DNA of 21,701 nucleotides from CAZGUG01 sp964529035 (GTDB lineage Bacteria; Bacillota; Clostridia; Ch29). The stretch spans positions 1 through 21,701 of the forward strand of contig CAZGUG010000032.1 of the NCBI GenBank assembly GCA_964529035.1, written 5' to 3'. Positions 14,234 to 21,300 of the stretch are shown here, one piece after another; the first letter of the stretch is position 1; each line of letters begins with the position of its first letter. The translations under genes and the position numbers were made by a program. The notes under the pieces are model-generated. The model was given only the letters and a program-made list of their open reading frames with translations. It had not been told where the DNA came from and ran no database searches.

Positions 14234-15271
14234 ATGAATAAATTTATAAAAAAGATTGGCCTTCCAAGGCTAATAATCACGCTACTGTTTGTTGCAATTT
14301 GCATATCTGCAGTGGTATTGAAGCTTCCCTTTGGAATGCTGGCTTCTGACGTAATACGAAGGTTCGGGATGTTTGGCGTGCTGGCGCTGGCAATGGTGCC
14401 GTCAATACAATGCGGTACCGGGCCCAACTTTGCCCTTCCGATAGGCATTATATGCGGGCTGCTGGGCAGCCTTATAGCAATAGAATTGGGGCTTACTTCC
14501 AAGGCCCTGGGCTATGGATTCATTTCCTCGGTTCTTATATCACTGCCCCTTGCGGTACTTACCGGCTGGGCCTACGGACTTTTACTCAACAAGATTAAAG
14601 GCTCCGAGATGCTGGTGGCCACCTATACCGGTTTTTCCATAGTTTCCTTTATGCAAATAGGTTGGGTTACACTGCCCTTCAGGCATCCGGAGATGATTTG
14701 GCCGATTGGCAGGGGCCTAAGGGTTACCGTCTCGCTGGATTCAACCTTCGGAGAAGTTTTGAATCGGTTCTGGGGGCTTAAAATCGGATCAGTCTATATC
14801 CCAACCGGGCTTTTGCTTTTCTTCTTCGGCTGCTGCGCAGCCGTATGGTTGTTTTCGAGAAGCAAAAGCGGAACAGAGATGTACGCGGCGGGGGCTAATC
14901 CGAAGTTTGCCGCAGCCTCCGGAATAAATGTGGACAAAAACAGGGTTTTAGGAACAATACTGTCGACGGTTATTGGTGCTGTGGGTATAATCGTATATTC
15001 CCTCAGCTTCGGCTATCTGCAGCTTTATCTTGCACCCCTGTATATGGCTTTCCCGGCCGTTGCGGCTGTGCTGATAGGCGGTGCATCCACCAGAAAGGTG
15101 AAAATATCTCATGTGCTTATTGGAACATTCCTATTCCAGGGTATGCTGACCATTGCGGTTCCGGTGGCCAACCAGATGTTCCCCGAAGGCAATCTGTCGG
15201 AGGTATTAAGGCAGATTGTACAGAATGGCATAATACTATATGCACTCACTAAGGTTGGGGGTGAATCATAA
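14234..15271 (+). CDS. ABC importer permease 1 (BPD_transp_2 family)
   Basis: This 345-residue, very hydrophobic inner-membrane protein of the ribose/nucleoside importer permease type is likely one half of a heterodimeric channel. Multiple membrane spans are visible from residue 10 onward (LIITLLFVAICISAVVL; GFISSVLISLPLAVLTGWAYG; LLLFFFGCCAAVWLF). The family motif GTEMYAAGANPKFAAASGINVDKN lies in a cytoplasmic loop and probably contacts the ATPase. ATG 14234 is preferred because AAGGAGG (14218-14224) lies nine bases upstream; a longer reading from 14195 would overlap the ATPase gene. It starts one base after the ATPase stop, and its stop codon overlaps the next ATG. Confidence 0.88.
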   Translation: MNKFIKKIGLPRLIITLLFVAICISAVVLKLPFGMLASDVIRRFGMFGVLALAMVPSIQCGTGPNFALPIGIICGLLGSLIAIELGLTSKALGYGFISSVLISLPLAVLTGWAYGLLLNKIKGSEMLVATYTGFSIVSFMQIGWVTLPFRHPEMIWPIGRGLRVTVSLDSTFGEVLNRFWGLKIGSVYIPTGLLLFFFGCCAAVWLFSRSKSGTEMYAAGANPKFAAASGINVDKNRVLGTILSTVIGAVGIIVYSLSFGYLQLYLAPLYMAFPAVAAVLIGGASTRKVKISHVLIGTFLFQGMLTIAVPVANQMFPEGNLSEVLRQIVQNGIILYALTKVGGES

Positions 15272-16578
15272 TGGATCAGATTAGCAACGAAAAAACCGCT
15301 AAAATAAACAAAATAAGCACTGCAACCAGCATCAAGAGGCTTTTGTTTGACTACAGCGTGCCCGTTCTGTTTATAATAATCTGTCTTATAGGGGTTTATT
15401 TTTCGAAACTGCCTGCGGTATTTATAGTGAATACACTGCTCACCAGGATAACAAGGAACTCATTCATGGTTCTTGCGTTGGTCCTGCCGGTAATAGCAGG
15501 CCTGGGGCTCAACTTCGGTCTGGTCATAGGGGCTATGGCGGGGCAGTTTGGAATACTGATAGTAACCCATTTGAAAATAGGTGGGTTCCCGGGCTTCCTC
15601 ATGTGTCTTCTGCTGTCAACTCCCTTTGCTATAATTTTCGGGCTTATGACGGCCAGGCTGCTTAACAGGACCAAGGGCCAGGAAATGATATCCAGCATGA
15701 TTGCAGGCTTCTTTGCAAACGGGGCGTACCAGTTTATTCTGCTGTTCCTTGTAGGAACGCTGATACCAATAAAGAACCCCGACCTTGTACTGACCCGGGG
15801 CATAGGAATTAAGAATACCATAGACCTGACGACCGAGTACGGGCTGAAATATTCCATTGACTCTGTTTTTCAATACCCACTTTTTTATGCATTGGCAGGG
15901 GTAGGCGCAATAGCAGTTTTGGTTGTGGCTATTGACTATCTGTTAAAAAAGAAAAACACGCCGGAGAAAATTGATAAATTTAAGTATGCTACTCGCTGGG
16001 TAGTATCAGGAGCAATCCTTGCAGTGAGTTTGTGGGTAATAACATCAGGGTCCACGCTTAATTCGGTTAAATTTCCCGTTGCCACTGCCGTAATGATAGC
16101 GATGCTTTGGGCATTCAACGTCCTTATTATGAAGACCAAGCTGGGGCAGGACTTCAGAACGGTTGGGCATAACATGGATATAGCAAAGGTCTCGGGTGTA
16201 AACGTCGACAAGACAAGAACCATAGCAATGGTAATATCCACGGTGCTTGCCGCCTGGGGCCAGGTAATATTCCTGCAAAACATAGGTACCCTTTCGACTT
16301 ACGGCAGCCATGTCCAGATAGCCACCTTTGCCATTGCCTCAATTCTTCTGGGAGGAGCGTCTGTTACCAAGGCGACCAGCGGACAGGCAATTTTGGGTGT
16401 GATTTTGTTCCATACGCTGTTTATAGTATCTCCCAAGGCCGGCAACAACCTCTTTGGAGATGCCCAGATAGGAGAGTTTTTCAGAGCCTTTGTGTCGTAC
16501 GGTGTCATAGGCGTGGCATTGGGCCTTCATGCATGGAACAAGAGAATCCAGGCATTGAGAAGACAGCTGGATGTTTAA
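15271..16578 (+). CDS. ABC importer permease 2 (BPD_transp_2 family)
   Basis: This 435-residue membrane protein is the likely partner of permease 1 in the channel. Both share the pattern P-I-x-x-G-x-G-x-N-F-x-L-x-I-G in an early span (here PVIAGLGLNFGLVIG), and it carries the loop motif GQDFRTVGHNMDIAKVSGVNVDKT. It is about 90 residues longer, with a basic loop KKKNTPEKIDKFKYATRW near the middle and a longer hydrophilic N-terminus. The ATG overlaps the stop of permease 1 (TAATG), and GGGGGTG (15257-15263) gives a ribosome site, so translation is coupled. A terminator follows. The substrate cannot be told from the sequence. Confidence 0.88.
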   Translation: MDQISNEKTAKINKISTATSIKRLLFDYSVPVLFIIICLIGVYFSKLPAVFIVNTLLTRITRNSFMVLALVLPVIAGLGLNFGLVIGAMAGQFGILIVTHLKIGGFPGFLMCLLLSTPFAIIFGLMTARLLNRTKGQEMISSMIAGFFANGAYQFILLFLVGTLIPIKNPDLVLTRGIGIKNTIDLTTEYGLKYSIDSVFQYPLFYALAGVGAIAVLVVAIDYLLKKKNTPEKIDKFKYATRWVVSGAILAVSLWVITSGSTLNSVKFPVATAVMIAMLWAFNVLIMKTKLGQDFRTVGHNMDIAKVSGVNVDKTRTIAMVISTVLAAWGQVIFLQNIGTLSTYGSHVQIATFAIASILLGGASVTKATSGQAILGVILFHTLFIVSPKAGNNLFGDAQIGEFFRAFVSYGVIGVALGLHAWNKRIQALRRQLDV

Positions 16579-16617
16579 ATACGACTGGCAGGAATTATTT
16601 TGCAGTCAGAGATAATA

Positions 16618-16646
16618 AAGAGCAGACGTATATTTCGTCTGCTTTT
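16618..16646 (+). terminator. intrinsic terminator of the ABC importer operon
   Basis: AGCAGACG (16621-16628) pairs perfectly with CGTCTGCT (16636-16643) across a seven-base loop, extended by A-T and G-T pairs on the flanks, and runs into TTTT. It ends the importer operon. Confidence 0.8.
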
Positions 16647-16681
16647 ATATTTGGCCGGCGGTGGCTGTGCCGGGGTTCATA

Positions 16682-16690
16682 TGGTATAAT
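16682..16690 (+). promoter_or_regulatory. extended -10 promoter for the DUF4015 gene
   Basis: TGGTATAAT (16682-16690) is a perfect extended -10, identical to the one before the sigma operon, 44 bp before the start codon. No clear -35 hexamer is seen. Confidence 0.55.
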
Positions 16691-16734
16691 TTTATTATAT
16701 TATGGGGATTTACTCAATTTTGTGAGGTGGCATA

Positions 16735-17913
16735 ATGGATTTTGTCAGACGAAACATCCCGGTTCTTGTTTTTTTTGCAGCCGCAGTAGTAGCATTTGCC
16801 TTCATACACGATAACGTCGGTCAGCAGGCTGTTAGCCCGAGGCCGCAGCCGCAGCCGCATGTTAGCGATATCCATATAAATCAACCCCCGGCTGATTTGA
16901 AAAGCATGAGAGTTCCTGAAATGGTAAAGGGCATATATCTTACCGGATACACAGCCGGGGGGCAGAGGTTTTATCAGCTGCTTGACCTGATAAACAGGAC
17001 CGAGTTAAACGCTGTGGTTATTGATACAAAAAACGATTCCGGAATTGTCACCTATGAATCCAAAAACGAAACCGCCCGTTTTGTCGGAGCAAACAGGATA
17101 ATTCAGATCAAAGACATGGAAAAACGGTTGGCGGAGCTTAAGGAAAACAATGTGTATGCCATTGCCAGGATAGTTGCCTTTAAGGATACCCTCGCCGGCA
17201 GCATGCGGCCCGACCTTGCCGTAAAAACCACCTCAGGAACCATATGGAGAGACAATGCGGGCAATGCATGGCTTAACCCTTACAACCGGGAAAGCTGGGA
17301 GTATATTCTGGAGATAGCCCAAGAGACCGCTGCGTTGGGTTTTGACGAAATACAGTTTGACTATGTAAGGTTTCCCACCGACGGCAACAGAAAGATTATA
17401 GACTACGGGGAAGCCGGAGACAAGGAAACCATGTCCCAGGCTATATGCGGCTTTCTTGAATATGCCACCGAAAAGCTTAACAGTATGGGCGTTTATGTTT
17501 CCGCCGATATATTCGGCCAGGTTACCACCAATACCGACGATATGGGCCTGGGACAGCAGCTGGAGGACCTTACTGTGAGTACCAACATTCTAAGTCCCAT
17601 GGTATACCCTTCCCATTACTATCCCGGGGTTTACGGAGTGAGTTATCCGGACTTTGAACCCTATAAGATTGTACTTACAAGCATCGGCAGGGCGCAAAAA
17701 AGGATAGAGAAATTAAATCACAGCGAAGAAAAGGCTGTGCTGCGGCCGTGGCTGCAGGATTTTACCGCCAGCTACCTCAGGCAGGGATACCAGGTTTACG
17801 GTCCCAAACAGGTGAGGGAACAGATACAGGCTGTCTATGATTCGGGAGTAGGGCAGTGGCTTTTGTGGAATGCCGGCAATTATTATACCGAAGGTGCGCT
17901 GCTTAAGGAATGA
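16735..17913 (+). CDS. membrane-anchored DUF4015 putative glycoside-hydrolase-like protein
   Basis: This 392-residue protein has an N-terminal hydrophobic span (about residues 8-24) without an obvious cleavage site, so it is probably a signal anchor. A short Pro/Gln-rich linker (PRPQPQPH) follows. From about residue 63 the sequence fits the DUF4015 putative glycoside hydrolase family, related to TIM-barrel enzymes: VKGIYLTGYTAGG, LNAVVIDTKNDSG, then GFDEIQFDYVRFPTDG (202-217) with acidic residues Asp204, Glu205 and Asp209 that may be catalytic. The end LLWNAGNYYTEGAL is family-like. It probably acts outside the membrane on a cell-wall or exopolysaccharide glycan; no substrate has been shown. 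GAGGTGG precedes the ATG. It seems to be a single-gene unit with its own promoter. Confidence 0.8.
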   Translation: MDFVRRNIPVLVFFAAAVVAFAFIHDNVGQQAVSPRPQPQPHVSDIHINQPPADLKSMRVPEMVKGIYLTGYTAGGQRFYQLLDLINRTELNAVVIDTKNDSGIVTYESKNETARFVGANRIIQIKDMEKRLAELKENNVYAIARIVAFKDTLAGSMRPDLAVKTTSGTIWRDNAGNAWLNPYNRESWEYILEIAQETAALGFDEIQFDYVRFPTDGNRKIIDYGEAGDKETMSQAICGFLEYATEKLNSMGVYVSADIFGQVTTNTDDMGLGQQLEDLTVSTNILSPMVYPSHYYPGVYGVSYPDFEPYKIVLTSIGRAQKRIEKLNHSEEKAVLRPWLQDFTASYLRQGYQVYGPKQVREQIQAVYDSGVGQWLLWNAGNYYTEGALLKE

Positions 17914-17941
17914 AAACAGCTTCTCCGCTCTTTAATATTAT

Positions 17942-17969
17942 TTGACACAGTGGATAAAATAACTTTAAA
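17942..17969 (+). promoter_or_regulatory. candidate promoter of the 66-residue gene
   Basis: TTGACA (17942-17947) is a full -35 match, followed after 16 bp by TTTAAA (17964-17969), a weak -10 with four matches of six. It lies about 25 bp before the start codon. Confidence 0.35.
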
Positions 17970-17993
17970 ACAAGAGTGGAGGTAGGATACCGA

Positions 17994-18194
17994 ATGCGGC
18001 GTGACAGTGTGTTAAAAAGGATTATTTCTCTTTTAAGAAAGGGCCCTGGGAATAATACCGAGTTTTCAAAGGAATATCAGCCGGCAGCAACCACAAAGGC
18101 GGGACACAGGGAAGGGCCGACGGACGGAGAAGACCCCGGACAGGCAGGTCAGGATGTATACAGCAAACAGGAAAGATTAGAGGAATCGGAATAG
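17994..18194 (+). CDS. small hypothetical protein (66 residues)
   Basis: I do not recognise this protein. It is 66 residues, starting with a basic amphipathic stretch MRRDSVLKRIISLLRKG and followed by a hydrophilic, probably disordered tail rich in Gly, Glu, Asp, Gln and Thr; there is no membrane span or Cys motif. ATG 17994 is chosen because GGAGGT (17978-17983) lies ten bases upstream; an in-frame GTG at 17976 overlaps that site. A promoter-like element lies before it and a strong terminator overlaps its stop codon, which supports a real, separately transcribed gene. The neighbour downstream is ribonucleotide reductase, but no functional link can be shown. Confidence 0.6.
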   Translation: MRRDSVLKRIISLLRKGPGNNTEFSKEYQPAATTKAGHREGPTDGEDPGQAGQDVYSKQERLEESE

Positions 18195-18216
18195 GGAGAA
18201 ATTCTCCCTATTTTTT
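18190..18216 (+). terminator. intrinsic terminator overlapping the stop of the small gene
   Basis: The arms 18190-18199 and 18203-18212 (core TAGGGAGA/TCTCCCTA) pair perfectly with a three-base loop, and the T-run continues to 18216. The stem contains the TAG stop codon of the small gene. Confidence 0.85.
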
Positions 18217-18255
18217 AATTTTAACATAAACAGCCGATATAATAGATAAGACAAA

Positions 18256-18284
18256 TTGACACGGAAATACCTGGGTGGTACAAT
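18256..18284 (+). promoter_or_regulatory. strong sigma-A promoter of the ribonucleotide reductase gene
   Basis: TTGACA (18256-18261), a 17-bp spacer, and TACAAT (18279-18284) give a near-consensus promoter. The -10 lies inside a 20-bp perfect palindrome, so access by RNA polymerase is probably controlled by a repressor. Confidence 0.8.
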
Positions 18285-18295
18285 ATATTGTACCA
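18276..18295. promoter_or_regulatory. 20-bp perfect palindrome, candidate NrdR operator
   Basis: TGGTACAATATATTGTACCA is a perfect inverted repeat covering the -10 hexamer and the expected transcription start. Its centre ACAATATATTGT equals the core of the NrdR-box consensus (roughly ACACWATATWTTGTGT-like), and NrdR is the general repressor of ribonucleotide reductase genes. The two outer bases on each side of the 16-bp box differ from the consensus. Regulation by NrdR is inferred from core match, position and target gene. Confidence 0.6.
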
Positions 18296-18309
18296 TCATT
18301 CCAGATTAC

Positions 18310-18325
18310 ATACCATATATGCCAC
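18310..18325. promoter_or_regulatory. weaker second NrdR-box-like site
   Basis: A degenerate half-matching site with core CATATATG (18314-18321) has its centre exactly 32 bp from the centre of the palindrome at 18276-18295. NrdR boxes usually occur as pairs about three helical turns apart. Only the left half matches well. Confidence 0.35.
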
Positions 18326-18337
18326 GGAGGTGTACAT

Positions 18338-21300
18338 ATGCAGCTGTCGCAGAATGCCTTAAAGGTTTTGAGAAAAAGGTACCTGACAAAGAATGAAAAG
18401 GGGGAGGCGGTGGAAACCCCGGAGGAAATGTTCCGAAGGGTAGCCGGTACCGCTGCTTCGGCAGAGGCCGGTTATGATACCGGAACCGATGTCAAAGAGC
18501 TGGAAGAGGGCTTTTACGGGATGCTTACAAGCCTTGAGTTTATGCCCAATTCCCCGACGCTAATGAACGCGGGGAAGGAACTGGGACAGCTTTCCGCCTG
18601 TTTTGTACTGCCGGTTGAAGATTCGATGGAAGGCATATTCGATGCAATAAAACAGGCGGCCATGATACACAAAAGCGGCGGAGGGACCGGCTTCAGTTTT
18701 TCACGGCTCCGGCCCAGCGGTGCTACGGTAAATTCCACCGGCGGTGTGGCCTCGGGTCCGGTGAGCTTTATGAAGGTATTTAATGCGGCAACCGAGGCGG
18801 TAAAACAGGGGGGAGTGCGAAGGGGTGCCAACATGGGCATTCTCAGGGTGGACCATCCGGACATACTGGGATTTATCAAGTGTAAAAGGGAGAACAAAGA
18901 CATAACCAACTTTAACATTTCGGTGGCGATTACCGAAGAGTTTATGAGGGCGGTGGAAACGGGCGGGGAATACCCCCTTATAAGCCCGCAGGATAAGAGA
19001 ATAGTTGAACACATAAACGCAAAGGAAGTGTTCGAGCTTATTGTCGATATGGCGTGGAAGAACGGAGAGCCCGGAATTATATTCCTAGACAGGATGAACA
19101 GGGACAACGTTTTGAAAAAAACAGGGCAGATAGAAAGCACCAATCCGTGCCTGCATGGCGATACCTATGTTGCAACCCGGGAAGGACTGGTTAGGATAAG
19201 GGACCTGTATGAAAAGTATAAAGACGGGGCAGTTGAGATAGCAACAGACGACCGGGTAATTAATGAGAGTGTAATTATAAATGGCAGAGAGTATTTTGAA
19301 AACGGAGTTACATTAAGAAAGGCAAAGGTTATAAAAACAGGTACAAGAAGGACACTAAATACACTGCTGGATACCGGGCAAATAATTAAGACTACTCCGG
19401 AGCATAAATTCCTTACCAATAAAGGCTGGACAAAAGCCCAGGGGCTAAAGCCCGGCAATGAGGTTTTGGTGCAGTCGGGTAAAGGTTTTTGGCCGGATTC
19501 TGACGATATCGGACAAGAGCTGGGATTTTTACTGGGATGGCTTACCGGAGATGGGTGGCTGACCGCCGATCAAAAGGTGGTGGGCATGGTTTTTTCTGCC
19601 CGGGAAGAGTATATAATGAATAGGATTCAAACCATTACACAGAAGATGGGTGCCGGTAAAGGAATCGTAAATAAAAGAGAGAACGGGATTTGGCAGGTTC
19701 TATTCAAAAGAACAGCCTTTGTTGATAGGTTAAAGGCCCTGGGGGTAAAGCCAGGCAAGGCTCATACCAAGAGAGTGCCCCAGTCAATATTTGCTGCATC
19801 AGAAGAGACCGTTGCTGCATACCTTAACGGCCTATTCAGTTCTGATGGTACGGTAAACTACATAGATGAAAACCACAGGGATGTCAGGTTATCGTCAACC
19901 TCTCTGGAACTGCTGCAGGACGTTCAATTAATTCTTTTAAACCTGGGAGTGTTTTCCAAGATATATGAAAGGACAAAACAGGGCCAGCAGCACTTTACCT
20001 ACACCAGGGCGAGCGGAGAAGAGGTGCGATATCAGAGCAAACCTTATTATGAAATAATAATAAACGGAAATGATATATGGGTTTTCAAAGAGGCAATTGG
20101 CAGCCTAACTCACATAGAAAAAAACAGCAAATTATGCGATGTGGCGAGAAAGTCAAGAAAGAACACTAAATTTATTGCGAAGGTTAAAAGAGTGTGGGAT
20201 GGAGAAGAAGCGGATGTTTATGACATTTCGGAGCCGGTGAGCAGATCGCTTATTGGAAACGGAGCCGTGGTTCATAATTGTGGGGAGCAGCCGCTTCTGC
20301 CGTACGAATCCTGCAACCTGGGTTCCGTAAACCTGGCAAAAATGCTTAAGCAGGATGGGGACAAGTGGATAATTGACTATGAAAAACTGGGGAAAACCGT
20401 AGACCTGGCGGTCCGGTTTCTCGATAATATAATAGACGTAAACCGGTACCCCCTGGAGCATATAGAAAAAGCGACAAAGGGTTCAAGGAAGATAGGCCTC
20501 GGGGTTATGGGTTTTGCCGACATGCTGATAATGCTGGGTATTCCCTACGATTCGGAGGAAGCGATTGAAGTGGCGGATAGCGTTATGGGCTTTATAAACA
20601 AACGTTCCAAGGAAAAGTCGGCAGAGCTCGCTGCAGTCAAGGGAAAATTTCCCTTTTACGACGACAGTACCTACGCCGAACAGGGTATTGTTATTAGAAA
20701 CGCCACCACCACTACCATAGCTCCCACCGGCACCATAAGCATAATAGCCGGCACGTCCAGCGGCATAGAACCGCTGTTTGCCGTTTCCTTTGTGCGAAAC
20801 GTTATGGACAAGGACCGACTGCCCGAAGTACACCCGATATTCGAGGAGGTTGCCCGCAAGCGTGGGTTTTACAGCGAAAATCTTATGGAAGAGATTGCGC
20901 TTAAAGGAACATTAAAGTATATACAGGGGATTCCGGAGGATGTGAAAAGGCTCTTTGTAACCGCCCATGACATAGACCCCAAATGGCATGTTAAGATGCA
21001 GGCAGTCTTCCAAAGGCATACAGACAATGCGGTATCAAAAACGGTTAATTTTCCGCATCATGCCACAAGGGAAGACGTGAGGAATGTATACCTTCTGGCC
21101 TATCGACTGGGCTGCAAGGGGGTCACCATATACAGGGACAGAAGCAGGGAAGAACAGGTTTTAAACATAGGCGTGCTAGAGGGCGGCATGCAGGACGGCT
21201 TCGAAAAACCTGTAATAGGTCCCAGGACAAGGCCGGAGATAACCAGGGGAATAACAGAAAAGGTCAGGATAGGCTGCGGCAACCTTTATATAACGGTAAA

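Noticed and set aside
16533..16814. A 93-codon frame spanning the importer terminator
   Set aside because: It runs through an intrinsic terminator and overlaps both the permease end and the DUF4015 start in another frame.
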